A stretch of 64,000 nucleotides of DNA from Chitinophaga niastensis. Its GTDB lineage: Bacteria; Bacteroidota; Bacteroidia; Chitinophagales; Chitinophagaceae. The stretch covers positions 271,355 to 335,354 of the forward strand of contig NZ_PYAW01000006.1 in assembly GCF_003014755.1 (NCBI RefSeq). The letters run 5' to 3'. How positions within the stretch are numbered: the first letter of the stretch is position 1; each line of letters begins with the position of its first letter. Below are positions 28,475 through 37,979 of this stretch, piece after piece. The notes beneath the pieces were generated by a model. That model was not told the origin of the DNA. It saw nothing but the letters and a program-made list of their open reading frames with translations, and made no database searches. The position numbers and the translations under genes are program-made.

Positions 28475-29293
28475 TTAAAGGAACAGGTCTGCCTGCAATT
28501 TTCCACCGGGTGTTACAGCATATTTTTCCAGGTCGGTAATACCTGCTGCCTTCAGCACTTCTTCATCAATGAAATTATTGCCGGTGCAGGTGGCGGAGGG
28601 CCTGCTGAGAATATAGGATACTGCATCCGCAATAATTTCCGGTTTGCGGCTTCTGTTAATGAGTGCTTCACCTCCCAGCAGGTTCCTGACAGCCGCAGTG
28701 GCAATGGTGGTAGCCGGCCAGAGCGAATTGGCGGCAACACCATACTGTTTTAATTCTTCTGCCCAGCCTAAGGCCAGCAGGCTCATATTATACTTGCTGA
28801 TGGTATAGGCTACATGTGCACCCAGCCACTGCGGCGCAATGTTAACAGGAGGAGATAAAGTAAGGATATGCGGATTGGTACCCTTTTTTAAATAAGGGAT
28901 ACAGTGCTGGGTTACAAGGAAGGTGCCCCGCACATTAATATCATACATCAGGTCAAATCGTTTGGCGGGAGTTTGTTCTGTATTGGTTAACTGTATGGCA
29001 GATGCATTGTTGATCAGTACATCTATCCCGCCAAATTTATCGGCAGCTTGTTGCACGGCTGCCTGTATCTGTGCTTCATCACGTATATCTACCTGTATCG
29101 GTAAAGCTTTACCGCCGGCCTTTTCTACTGCTGCAGCTACAGAAAAGATGGTGCCTCCCAGGCGAGGGTCTTCTTCTACACTTTTTGCTGCAATAACTAT
29201 ATTGGCTCCTGCTGCGGCAAGTTTTAGCGCAATCGCTTCGCCGATGCCCCGGCTGCCGCCTGTAATGAAAATAGTACGATGCTGAAACGTCAT
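28475..29293 (-). CDS. Short-chain dehydrogenase/reductase, HSDL2-like
   Basis: 272 residues of classical SDR. Cofactor motif TGGSRGIG at about 10-17, structural NNAS at about 91-94, and catalytic Tyr/Lys in AYTISKYN. The insertion before the active site and the sequence LSPPVN resemble the HSDL2/citronellol-dehydrogenase branch. NADP(H) is more likely than NAD(H) from the basic residue after the first strand, but this is not certain. It is downstream of the LCMT-like methyltransferase on the same strand (36-base gap), so the two are probably one operon, divergent from the A-T-R synthetase. Confidence 0.88.
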   Translation of the reverse strand: MTFQHRTIFITGGSRGIGEAIALKLAAAGANIVIAAKSVEEDPRLGGTIFSVAAAVEKAGGKALPIQVDIRDEAQIQAAVQQAADKFGGIDVLINNASAIQLTNTEQTPAKRFDLMYDINVRGTFLVTQHCIPYLKKGTNPHILTLSPPVNIAPQWLGAHVAYTISKYNMSLLALGWAEELKQYGVAANSLWPATTIATAAVRNLLGGEALINRSRKPEIIADAVSYILSRPSATCTGNNFIDEEVLKAAGITDLEKYAVTPGGKLQADLFL

Positions 29294-29328
29294 GTATGCT
29301 GCTTTTAAAGGTGAAATAAATTTTATTT

Positions 29329-30198
29329 TTAAGCCCCAACTTTTAACCGCCAGGTAGCCCTTATTTTGCCCATCTGCCGCATCTTTAATAACTGTGCTTC
29401 AGTGGCGTTGGCTGTTAAATGAGTTAAAGCGGAGAGCCTGGAAGGGTCTGCAGCGGCTTCTTTATCAATAACAAATCCTGCTTTCGTAAAAAATGCGGTG
29501 GCTGCCTCAAAGCTGTCGAACATCTTTTCATGGATTTGGTGCTGTGCATAAAATTCCTTCCACTGCTCATCTTTTACTGCACTATCTCTTACCTCTTTTC
29601 GTTTAATGTAGATATCTGCTGTTATCCAGTATCCGCCGCGTAGCTGCAATATTTTATGAATAATGCGGCAGAGTTTTTCTTTTTCTGCATCGTCCAGGTA
29701 CATCAGCAGCCCTTCATTTACAATAACAATTTCTCCCTCAGGGAAGCGGTCAACTACGGCTGTAAATGCTGTTTCATCCAATGCATTTAATGGCAGCAAT
29801 TCCAGGATGCTGGTGGTATGCAGCGTTTTATCCTGTAAAGGAACAATGAAATCCTGCTTGGTAGTCATCAGCTCCGGGAGATCTGTATCGATATAATGAT
29901 AGCCATCCTGTTTGATGGTTTCCAATCCGCGGAAGGAAAATCCTGATGATAATTCGAGAATATTTTTTATCGGTAATTCCGTCAGCAGCTGGTTGATGCT
30001 CCAGTACCTGTTTTCAAAATGTACCACCCTTGCCCAGAAAGGCACTTCTTTGTTACTGAAGTCGGGATGATATTGTTCGGGAGATAACATGAGTGCAGCA
30101 GCCTCCCTTGCAAAAGGAATATTTGTAAGCCCTTTCAGCAGCAGTAATGATTTGGCAGAAGGGCTGATTGTACTGTAGTCGCGATGTGTGGTTTCCAT
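29329..30198 (-). CDS. Class I SAM methyltransferase, leucine carboxyl methyltransferase family
   Basis: 289 residues. The SAM motif I ILELSSGFSFRGL lies near residue 66, followed by the acidic YIDTDLPE (motif II) and VNEGLLMYLDDAEKEKLC, the characteristic LCMT/PPM1 family signature. Family members O-methylate carboxylates or alcohols, including polyketide and peptide products. Divergent by 230 bases from the A-T-R synthetase and co-directional with the SDR, it is a good candidate tailoring enzyme for that small cluster. Confidence 0.87.
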   Translation of the reverse strand: METTHRDYSTISPSAKSLLLLKGLTNIPFAREAAALMLSPEQYHPDFSNKEVPFWARVVHFENRYWSINQLLTELPIKNILELSSGFSFRGLETIKQDGYHYIDTDLPELMTTKQDFIVPLQDKTLHTTSILELLPLNALDETAFTAVVDRFPEGEIVIVNEGLLMYLDDAEKEKLCRIIHKILQLRGGYWITADIYIKRKEVRDSAVKDEQWKEFYAQHQIHEKMFDSFEAATAFFTKAGFVIDKEAAADPSRLSALTHLTANATEAQLLKMRQMGKIRATWRLKVGA

Positions 30199-30428
30199 AC
30201 TGTCCAGTTAACGGCGTAAGATAATCATGTCTGTAAATGCTAATGTACTGAATTTGCGCCATTGAGAAATTGCATGCCCTGAACCTTCGGCTACAACCTG
30301 CAAATGGTGATCTTCGCATTAATTATACTGATGTGTGAATACGATACGCTTTGTTATTTTCGTTAAATGCAACGCTATTTCACCGGACTGATTAATCATT
30401 AGCTGAAACCCTCAAAATAATCAAGCTT

Positions 30429-33400
30429 ATGTCCACATGGAAAACTTCCTTTTCAGGCAGCGGGGATACTGCACCGGGTATTATTATGACCGCTGAAGAA
30501 AAAAATACCATCCTTTATGAATTTAATGATACGTTTTGGAATTATGCACCACAGGAAACCCTTGTTTCATTATTTGAAAAACAGGTGAGTAATACACCTG
30601 AGCACACCGCAGTAGTATTCCGCGGCTTGCACATGACCTACAAAGAGCTGGATGAGAAAAGTAACCAGGTAGCACATTACCTGCTTTCGCGGGACGTAAA
30701 GCCCGGTATGTTTGTGCCCATTTGGCTGGATCGCTCGCTGGAGTGGCTCGCAGCTGTTATCGGTATATTAAAGACAGGTGCTGCCTATATCCCCATTGAT
30801 CCTGTTTATCCGCTAAAAAGAGCCGTGCATATAATAGCAGATGCACATGCCCGGATTGTTATTACCAGTGCTGCATCAGCAATCCTGTTAAGAGATACGG
30901 CGAATGCGGCAATTTTTTGCCTGGATAGCCTTGCTGCGGTTAGTTCGCAGCCGGTAACGTCAACGGGCATACGATTGCAGGAACAATCGCTGGCTTATAT
31001 TATTTATACTTCCGGTTCTACCGGTAATCCCAAGGGCGTCATGATTACGCACCAGTCAATTCAGCACCTGGTTACCTGGCATAATCAACGGTTTAATGTA
31101 AATGAAACATGCAGACTTGCCCTGGTGGCAGGGCTCTCATTTGATCTATCTGTGTGGGAGATCTGGTCTGCATTACTATCGGGTGCTACCCTGTATGTTG
31201 CAGACAATGAGGAAAGAACGGATGCTGTTTCCCTGCTGGCATATTTCCGCAGCAACTATATTACACACGGTTTTGCCCCCACGGTATTGGTGCCGGCTAT
31301 TGTAAAGCACAGCAAAGAGGAAACCGGCTTGCGTTTAAAGTACCTGTTTACCGGAGGTGAACAGTTGAAACCTGTTTATACCAACGGGCTGCCTTACCAA
31401 TTGATAGATTATTACGGACCTACAGAATGTACCGTCTTTGCTACTTATCGCGAGGTAAAGGAAAAAGACGGACAATTCATTGCTTCCATAGGAACACCTG
31501 TTGCCAACACGCAGGTGTATATCCTGAACCAGCAACAGGAAGTGCTGCCGATAGGTGCAACAGGAGAGCTTTGCATCAGCGGAGCCGGTTTGGCTGCTGG
31601 TTATCTGAATAATGAAGCACTTACTAAAAATAAGTTTATAACACATCCCTTTCTGCAGGGTCAAAAGCTCTATCTCACCGGTGATCAGGCCCGCTGGTTA
31701 CCCGATGGGAATATTCAGTTTTTAGGCAGGACAGATAACCAGGTTAAAATAAGGGGATGCCGGGTAGAGCTGGGAGAGATAGAGCGGGCATTGCTCAGGC
31801 TCCCTAACATCAGTAATGCTGCTGTCATTGTGAGAGAGAATGCAGGGAATAATAAATACCTCATTGCTTTTATTGTATTTGAAAATTTACAGGAAGAACC
31901 TGATATCACCTTTATAAAGCAGCAGCTCAAACTGGAGTTACCAGGTTATATGATCCCGGCAAGATTTGCTGTGATACAGGAAATAGCGCTAACCGAAAAC
32001 AGCAAGATAAACAGCACACAGTTAGCTGACATAGCAGCACAGTACAGCGCGGAAGCATTTGCGGCTGAACCGCCCACAAATGAAACAGAGCGCGTTATTG
32101 CAGCGGTATGGTCGCAGGTGCTGGAGTATCCGGTGAGGAATATCTCTGACAATTTTTTCGATATCGGAGGAGACTCTTTACTGGTGGCCACTGTTGTGGC
32201 GGCTATCAATAGCAGACTATCTGTCAAGGTGTATATAAGAGATCTGTACCAATATCCTGTTTTACAGGAATTGGCGGCTGTATTAATAAAGAGGGGAGAA
32301 CAGGTATTATCCAGTGAAGATGTGGAACCCTATGTAGAATTGCAGCAGGACGTATACCTGGCGCCGGGGACTATCATTACCAAAGAATTTGACGAACATC
32401 ATTTAAGCCATCCGTCCGCCATATTGCTTACCGGTGCTACAGGTTTTGTAGGGATTCATTTATTGCAGGAGCTGTTAGACAAAACAACGGCTGATATTTA
32501 CTGCCTGGTGCGGGCGCAGGACGAACATCATGTAATGGAAAAGATTAACAGCTGTTTTACTGAATTCAAAATTACCATAACAGCAGAACACCGGCAGCGG
32601 ATCATTCCGGTGGTGGGAGATTTCTCCAAAACATGCCTTGGGTTGACGGAAGCACAGTTTAGCTTTTTAGCTGAAATGATAGATGTCATTTATCACTCCG
32701 GCAGCTCAGTGAATTTTATTGAGCCATATTCATACATGAAATCACCCAATGTAAATGGGCTACGGGAAATCATCCGCTTGGCTACTGCACGCAAAACAAA
32801 ATGCCTGGTGCTGTTGTCTACTATTTCTGTATATAGCTGGGGGCATGTGTTCACCGGGAAAACATTGATGAAGGAAACAGATGATATTGCACAGAACTTG
32901 CTGGCAGTAAGTAAAGACATTGGTTATGTAAGAAGCAAATGGGTAATGGAGGCTATTGCCGATCTGGCAGCTGCTCAGGGTTTGCCGGTAATCACCTGTC
33001 GTCTCGGGTTAGCTATGTGCCATAGTGTATCCGGTGCCAGCGCGCCTTATCAGTGGTGGGCAAGACTGGTAAAGAACTGTATTGAATTAGGATCTTATCC
33101 TTTGCTCACGCAGCTGAGGGAAGGGCTCATCACAGTAGACTATATGACTAAGGCCATTGCACACATCTCTAAGAACAAAGCCGCTATAGGCATGAAGTTC
33201 AACCTGATCGCTTCTCCGCAAACAAATCTTACACTGGAAGATTTTTTCTGCCTGTTACAGCAATATTATCCTTTCAAATTAAAAGGGCTGCCATATAAAG
33301 AATGGAGGAAGCAGTGGGAAGACGATAGCAGCAACCGCCTGTTTCCCTTAACCAGCCTGTTCAGGGATAATATGCATGAAGGTCTTTCTACAATGGAGCT

Positions 33401-33536
33401 TTATCAGCATACTTATATATGGGATTGTCAGAACGTAATTGATTTTCTTAAAGACACTGATATAAAAGAGCCGGTATTTAATAAGCGCTTGCTGGGTAAT
33501 TATTTAAAATATTTGGATATTCCTGTCGCCCGGTAG
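30429..33536 (+). CDS. Single-module NRPS-like synthetase, A-T-R
   Basis: 1035 residues in three domains: adenylation (about 30-540; A3 YIIYTSGSTGNPKGVM near 185, A5 YYGPTECT near 328, A7/A8 GDQARWLPDGNIQFLGRTDNQVKIRG), carrier (Ser583 in FDIGGDSLL takes phosphopantetheine) and thioester reductase (about 660-1030; ILLTGATGFVGIHLLQELL and a Tyr-x3-Lys pair in GYVRSKW). It should activate an acid, load it on the carrier and release it as aldehyde or alcohol using NADPH. There is no condensation domain, so it works as an aminoacyl/acyl reductase like Lys2 and related carboxylic acid reductases. Asp235-equivalent in SFDLSVWE suggests an alpha-amino acid substrate; by-eye pocket residues are not enough to name it. 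Confidence 0.9.
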   Translation: MSTWKTSFSGSGDTAPGIIMTAEEKNTILYEFNDTFWNYAPQETLVSLFEKQVSNTPEHTAVVFRGLHMTYKELDEKSNQVAHYLLSRDVKPGMFVPIWLDRSLEWLAAVIGILKTGAAYIPIDPVYPLKRAVHIIADAHARIVITSAASAILLRDTANAAIFCLDSLAAVSSQPVTSTGIRLQEQSLAYIIYTSGSTGNPKGVMITHQSIQHLVTWHNQRFNVNETCRLALVAGLSFDLSVWEIWSALLSGATLYVADNEERTDAVSLLAYFRSNYITHGFAPTVLVPAIVKHSKEETGLRLKYLFTGGEQLKPVYTNGLPYQLIDYYGPTECTVFATYREVKEKDGQFIASIGTPVANTQVYILNQQQEVLPIGATGELCISGAGLAAGYLNNEALTKNKFITHPFLQGQKLYLTGDQARWLPDGNIQFLGRTDNQVKIRGCRVELGEIERALLRLPNISNAAVIVRENAGNNKYLIAFIVFENLQEEPDITFIKQQLKLELPGYMIPARFAVIQEIALTENSKINSTQLADIAAQYSAEAFAAEPPTNETERVIAAVWSQVLEYPVRNISDNFFDIGGDSLLVATVVAAINSRLSVKVYIRDLYQYPVLQELAAVLIKRGEQVLSSEDVEPYVELQQDVYLAPGTIITKEFDEHHLSHPSAILLTGATGFVGIHLLQELLDKTTADIYCLVRAQDEHHVMEKINSCFTEFKITITAEHRQRIIPVVGDFSKTCLGLTEAQFSFLAEMIDVIYHSGSSVNFIEPYSYMKSPNVNGLREIIRLATARKTKCLVLLSTISVYSWGHVFTGKTLMKETDDIAQNLLAVSKDIGYVRSKWVMEAIADLAAAQGLPVITCRLGLAMCHSVSGASAPYQWWARLVKNCIELGSYPLLTQLREGLITVDYMTKAIAHISKNKAAIGMKFNLIASPQTNLTLEDFFCLLQQYYPFKLKGLPYKEWRKQWEDDSSNRLFPLTSLFRDNMHEGLSTMELYQHTYIWDCQNVIDFLKDTDIKEPVFNKRLLGNYLKYLDIPVAR

Positions 33537-33597
33537 AAGGCTGCTCAATTTAACCCGGTATTTTTTGCTTTGGAGCAGATCAAAACAATGTATTTTT

Positions 33598-33619
33598 TAT
33601 TTATTGAACGATTAGTCAT
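33598..33619 (+). promoter_or_regulatory. Probable TetR operator, copy 1
   Basis: 22-bp element tatttattgaacgat(t)agtcat directly before the tetR start codon (11 bases). It is repeated at 34262-34283 with one difference. It contains an imperfect dyad centred on GAT: TGAnnGAT(C/T)nnTCA, typical of TetR-family sites. Placement before the regulator gene suggests autorepression. Confidence 0.65.
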
Positions 33620-33630
33620 AAATTGGCTGC

Positions 33631-34251
33631 ATGAACAAAAAGCAACAGGCAGCTGCTTATGATTCGGGGCATGAACGTGGGCGCCCGCGGGAGTTTGATG
33701 TAGATAAAGTGATTGCGGCAACAAGTAATACCTTTTTTCAGCAAGGCTATCATGCCACTTCTATTGATGATCTCTGTAAAGCTACAGGACTGGCACGTGG
33801 AAGCCTGTACGGTGTATTCGGCGACAAGAAAAAAATGTTGCTGGCAGCCCTGGAGCTGTTTACACAAGGTGCACTGACGCGGCTCTCCGATAATCTTAAA
33901 AGTGAACCCGGAAGGGAAGGCATACATAAAGCATTGCTGCATTATACACGTGTAGCCACCTCCGTTACCCGCAAACGGGGATGCCTGATTACCAATACCG
34001 CCCTGGAAATGTTGCCACAGGATGAAGAGATTAGCGGGAAAATTGAAGCAGTTTTCAGGAAGATGTCTGCGTTGCTTGCAGATGCTATCGTACAGGGGCA
34101 AACTACTGCTGCGTTTAATGCCGGATTGGATAGCAAGGCCACCGCCAATTTCCTGTTATGTATGATCCAGGGTATGCGGGTAGTAGGGAAGGTATATTCA
34201 GAGCGGGAGCTAAAGCAGGTGGTGGCGTTGACATTAAAAATACTCGATTAA
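33631..34251 (+). CDS. TetR-family transcriptional regulator
   Basis: 206 residues with an N-terminal helix-turn-helix at about 25-65 (IDDLCKATGLARGSLYGVFGDKKKML) and a ligand-binding C-terminal domain beginning after residue 75. TetR repressors release DNA upon binding a hydrophobic ligand. The gene follows an A-T-R synthetase by 95 bases and precedes a PaaI-like thioesterase by 60. Near-identical boxes sit before this gene and before the thioesterase gene, so it most likely represses both. Confidence 0.9.
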   Translation: MNKKQQAAAYDSGHERGRPREFDVDKVIAATSNTFFQQGYHATSIDDLCKATGLARGSLYGVFGDKKKMLLAALELFTQGALTRLSDNLKSEPGREGIHKALLHYTRVATSVTRKRGCLITNTALEMLPQDEEISGKIEAVFRKMSALLADAIVQGQTTAAFNAGLDSKATANFLLCMIQGMRVVGKVYSERELKQVVALTLKILD

Positions 34252-34261
34252 TTTTTTTCTC

Positions 34262-34283
34262 TATTTATTGAACGATCAGTCAT
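34262..34283 (+). promoter_or_regulatory. Probable TetR operator, copy 2
   Basis: Identical to the 33598-33619 element except one base (C for T at the centre, giving TGAACGATCAGTCA). It lies 29 bases before the PaaI-type thioesterase start codon. Confidence 0.65.
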
Positions 34284-34311
34284 TAATAGCATAAACTAAA
34301 TAATAAATGAT

Positions 34312-34785
34312 ATGGCAATGATACCAGTATTGGAATACCTCGAAAAACAATTAGCAGGTACATTAACAACGGACATGGAAACATACATGAAATACCCGAC
34401 AGCCATTTCCCAAACGCTGGGCATCCGGTTGGTTGATATCGGCACAGGAACAGCCACTGTGGCAATTGACGCCAATGATGAGATTCATGGCAATCAGCAG
34501 GGAACGGTGCATGGCGGGCTTTTAAGTGAGTTGGCAGATGCTGCCATCGGTACAGCACATTCTACCCTGATGAGTGAAGGCGAATCTTTTACCAGCATTG
34601 AACTGAAAATAAATTTTTACCGCCCTGTATGGAAAGCCACCCTTACGGCAATGGCAAAACCTATACAGAGCGGTAAAACTATCACTCATTATTTGTGCGA
34701 GATCAGGCGCGAAGACGGCAAAACAATAGCAGTGGTAACCAGTACTGTGATGACGTTAAGAGGAGAAAAAGCAAGCGGCCGATAA
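34312..34785 (+). CDS. PaaI-family hotdog-fold acyl-CoA thioesterase
   Basis: 157 residues. The hotdog signature GTVHGGLLSELADAAIGTAHSTL (about 64-86) contains the HGG turn and the catalytic Asp/Glu of PaaI-like thioesterases; it is followed by ELKINFYRPVWKATLTA. It hydrolyses acyl-CoA or an acyl-thioester, possibly a toxic intermediate or stalled carrier product. It is controlled by the TetR operator just upstream. Confidence 0.85.
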   Translation: MAMIPVLEYLEKQLAGTLTTDMETYMKYPTAISQTLGIRLVDIGTGTATVAIDANDEIHGNQQGTVHGGLLSELADAAIGTAHSTLMSEGESFTSIELKINFYRPVWKATLTAMAKPIQSGKTITHYLCEIRREDGKTIAVVTSTVMTLRGEKASGR

Positions 34786-35053
34786 AACAATGCTTTAGTA
34801 ACTATAATTATCCGTATGAAATTTTTATGCATTCAATTTTATTTAAACCTGGCAAAACGTACGGTAGTAGCTTATATGTTTTTCATAGATAATTGAGAAA
34901 TCATTACAGTATAACAGAAATAAACAGCCATATGATAAAGATCACCATGCTGTGTATTTAGGTTATAGTAATATAATTTTGCCGGATAAAATTAGCGCTA
35001 TGGGGAAAGCCGGAATAGTAAAAAATCGCAATTATGACTGCTGGCGATGAGAT

Positions 35054-35896
35054 TTAATAGCCATCTACAGTCTTAATAAAATTTTCCCTTGGTGGTGGAA
35101 GCTGTTGTAGAAATGAGCGGGGAGAATGTCCGGAAAAGACTTTGAAATCTTTTACCAGGTGCATCTGGTCAAAATAGCCACAGCTATGTGCAATATCTGT
35201 CCAGTTTTTATGCGGATGCATTGTTTTTAATAGCAATACTTTATTAAACCTTACTACTCTGGCAAACAACCGGGGTGTAATGCCTACCTGCTCAGCAAAA
35301 TGTTGTTCAAACCCTCTCAGGCTCATATTTACCTGTTGGGCCAGGGCTTTGATATTCACGGTATCATGATGTCTAAGGATCGTATTAGCGGCAGCGGTAA
35401 TATTGTCTACAGTATTCTTCGCCTTGTTTTTTAATAATGCCGTTAAAAAATATTGATCAGCAGCGCTTGTCATTTCCTCCATGTTACCAGCTTCCTCTAA
35501 TTGCTCCTGTAAAAATTGTACATTTTTCCCGATTAAATCATCACTATGTAATAAATGATCACTCAAATGACACATGGGGATGTTGAAAATGCGGAAGAAA
35601 CCATTTGCCCTGAAATGCACGGTAAAAAAACAGTACTTGCCATTGTAAGTCTGATGCCCCTGAAAGCAACTCGGAATACCCAATAATTGACGCTGCTTAA
35701 TGTTGATTTGCTGTACACCTTTATCGGTTTCATATAATAACGGGGTATTGCTTAACCAGAAAGTCATAAAGGATTGATCAATAGCATGAATGGCTTTCAG
35801 CAGATCTGTACCGTGGGTATCAATTTCACGCAAACAATAACATCGGATATAATTACGCAAAGGTAAAGCTGGCAGGTGTTCTATCGTTGTTACCAT
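35054..35896 (-). CDS. AraC-family transcriptional regulator
   Basis: 280 residues from the ATG at 35896; an upstream TTG would add 22 residues but breaks no known domain. The N-terminal half (cupin-like, ISYxxH-like CFFTVHFRANGFF) resembles HTH regulators with a sugar-type sensing domain, and the C-terminal AraC domain has two helix-turn-helices: VNIKALAQQVNMSLRGFEQHF and DIAHSCGYFDQMHLVKDFKVF, then the GHSPRSF ending. Targets unknown. Confidence 0.85.
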   Translation of the reverse strand: MVTTIEHLPALPLRNYIRCYCLREIDTHGTDLLKAIHAIDQSFMTFWLSNTPLLYETDKGVQQINIKQRQLLGIPSCFQGHQTYNGKYCFFTVHFRANGFFRIFNIPMCHLSDHLLHSDDLIGKNVQFLQEQLEEAGNMEEMTSAADQYFLTALLKNKAKNTVDNITAAANTILRHHDTVNIKALAQQVNMSLRGFEQHFAEQVGITPRLFARVVRFNKVLLLKTMHPHKNWTDIAHSCGYFDQMHLVKDFKVFSGHSPRSFLQQLPPPRENFIKTVDGY

Positions 35897-36147
35897 ATGA
35901 TTTGCAATATGCTGTATTTTTTTGGGATAGGGGGATTGGTTGACGGTCAGGTAAAAATACAATATTTATTTAGTTTACATACTTGCAACAAAGCACGGGG
36001 AGCATTATCTTCCCTTAAAATACGCCCGAATGATCAGATCGATCTCAGGAGTGACTGGCTTTTATCAACCCAAATCAGCTGCTATAATTGGTGATGTGTT
36101 TTATGTAGGGACTAAGTACTAATTATTCCCCGATAACAGATCTTCCT

Positions 36148-36155
36148 TATATTTG
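36148..36155 (+). promoter_or_regulatory. -7 promoter element before the TPR/S41 gene
   Basis: TATATTTG is an exact match to TAnnTTTG. An in-frame TTG at 36153 lies inside this element, so translation from it is unlikely; the ATG at 36180 is 24 bases downstream of the element. Confidence 0.5.
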
Positions 36156-36179
36156 AATATTATCTATATAAATTCACTT

Positions 36180-37895
36180 ATGAGGACATTGTCAATAGCC
36201 TGTTTCCTGCTCACCATATGCATTACTACCAAAACACAAGCACAACAGCACAACGATTACGACATTAATAAATTCATTACCACACTTAAAAATGCCAACG
36301 ATTATACAACAGCCGGATCGTGGAAAGAAGCTGCTATGGCCTGGGGAGAGATAGTTACTATAAACCCCCTGCAAGGCGAATACTGGGATAACCTGGGGGA
36401 AGCCTGCATGCATGAACATCATTATGAATACGCCATCGTCGCCTATGAACAATCTTACCGGCTGGGGTATGATCTTCCCCATATGGCGCTGTATCATATA
36501 GCGGGTTGTTATGCTCAATCGGGGCAACCGGAAAAAGCATTGGACTATCTCGAAAGAGCAATGAAAGAAGGTTCCTACTTGCGGGAATATGCGCAGCATG
36601 ATACTCTTTTCACCTCATTGCAGCAGCAGCCCCGGTTCAAAAAAGTGCTTGACATCTGTCCTGTCAATAAACTTTCGCGCAGAGAAGGATGGCTGTCGGA
36701 TATCCGGCTTTTTGCCAAAGAGTACAAAAGGCTTAGCTATGCGCCTTTTCAAAAAATGCCGGAGAAAGATTTTGATGAAGCGATCGCTGTTATTAACGAT
36801 CATATTAATCACCTCACAGATGCAGAGATCACGATTGAACTGGCAAAGATACTGGGCAAATCAGCGGATGGACACACCCGCTTTTTTGCGTTCTTTAATA
36901 TGATGAAGATACCGCCACAGCCGGGATTCGATCAATATCTTCCTTTAAAGTTCTTCCTGTTTAAAGAAGGATTGTATGTGATTCAGGCAGATAAAAAGTA
37001 TGAACACCTCGTAGGTGCCCAGGTACTCAACTTTGATCATACATCAGTCAGTAAAGTCCTGGAGGCAGTGTATCCGCTTATTGCCACCGACAGACAAAAC
37101 AGTATGTGGTTAAAACGGATGGCGCCCAATTATATGCGTGTAGCGGGTTTGCTGAAAGGATTACATGTCATTGATTCCATTGGTGAAATAACACTCACTA
37201 TCAAAGATATCAATGGTATTTTGCAAACAGTGAAGGTACAATCGCAGCCGGATGATTTTCTGGCCTTTCACCATACACCGGCAGGCTGGACTAACGTAAA
37301 CGCCTATCTGAAAGATAAAACACCGTTATACCTGCAACACATCGAAAAGCCATACTGGTTTCAATTGATACCGGAAAATAAAACAGTATATTTTCAGTTT
37401 AACCGCGTGAGACAAGACACCGCAGAGGCTTTTAAAGATTTTATAACCAGGCTGTTTAAGTTCATCGATGATAATGATGTGGATAAACTAGTGATTGACC
37501 TGAGATGGAATGGTGGTGGTAATACTTTTATGCTGAAGCCACTTATCCAGGGATTGATCAAAAGCAAGATCAATCAGAAAGGTAAACTCTTCGGTATCAT
37601 TGGCAGGGGAACTTTTTCTGCTGCACAAAATCTGACCACGCAGCTGGAACGTAATACAGAGATCACTTTTGCAGGAGAGCCTTCCGGCTCAAATCCAAAT
37701 TTTATCGGAGAAGATCATCCGTTTACATTGCCTTACAGTAAACTAATAGTAAATTTTTCTACCTTATACTGGCAATCTTCGCATCCGCTGGATAACCGCA
37801 CATGGACGGCGCCGGATATTTACATAGAACCTACTTTTGCGGACTTTATCACCGGCCAGGATCGTGCGTTGCAAATGGTATTGAAAATAAAATAA
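36180..37895 (+). CDS. Secreted TPR plus S41-like peptidase-fold protein
   Basis: 571 residues from the ATG at 36180. Signal peptide about 1-24 (ending TKTQAQQ), three TPR units (about 30-140; AAMAWGEIVTINPLQGEYWDNLGEACMHEHHYEYAIVAYEQSYRLG), then a region ending in a C-terminal processing peptidase fold: LVIDLRWNGGGNTFMLKPL and GRGTFSAAQNLTTQLE, where Ser in GTFSAA is the usual S41 nucleophile position. The substrate-binding PDZ appears absent or degenerate. It may be an active periplasmic protease or a binding protein derived from one. No operon partners are evident. Confidence 0.7.
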   Translation: MRTLSIACFLLTICITTKTQAQQHNDYDINKFITTLKNANDYTTAGSWKEAAMAWGEIVTINPLQGEYWDNLGEACMHEHHYEYAIVAYEQSYRLGYDLPHMALYHIAGCYAQSGQPEKALDYLERAMKEGSYLREYAQHDTLFTSLQQQPRFKKVLDICPVNKLSRREGWLSDIRLFAKEYKRLSYAPFQKMPEKDFDEAIAVINDHINHLTDAEITIELAKILGKSADGHTRFFAFFNMMKIPPQPGFDQYLPLKFFLFKEGLYVIQADKKYEHLVGAQVLNFDHTSVSKVLEAVYPLIATDRQNSMWLKRMAPNYMRVAGLLKGLHVIDSIGEITLTIKDINGILQTVKVQSQPDDFLAFHHTPAGWTNVNAYLKDKTPLYLQHIEKPYWFQLIPENKTVYFQFNRVRQDTAEAFKDFITRLFKFIDDNDVDKLVIDLRWNGGGNTFMLKPLIQGLIKSKINQKGKLFGIIGRGTFSAAQNLTTQLERNTEITFAGEPSGSNPNFIGEDHPFTLPYSKLIVNFSTLYWQSSHPLDNRTWTAPDIYIEPTFADFITGQDRALQMVLKIK

Positions 37896-37979
37896 TATCA
37901 AATGATGCGCAATATATAATCAGCCCAATGCTACTAATCAGTCGTGGGCATGCCATGATATTGGCTTTTCTTTTTACTT

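Noticed and set aside
34786..35053. Non-coding stretch of about 270 bases after the thioesterase gene
   Set aside because: No stem-loop, repeat, promoter match or small gene stands out.
35897..35962. TTG-initiated extension of the second AraC gene
   Set aside because: An ATG at 35896 preserves the whole family-like region; the extension has no similarity to the family.
36153..36179. TTG-initiated start of the TPR/S41 gene
   Set aside because: The TTG lies within an exact -7 promoter element; the ATG at 36180 gives a clean signal peptide.
37922..37975. Weak hairpin agcc-aat/attggct before the small unknown gene
   Set aside because: Stem is short and interrupted by a long loop; not convincing as a terminator.
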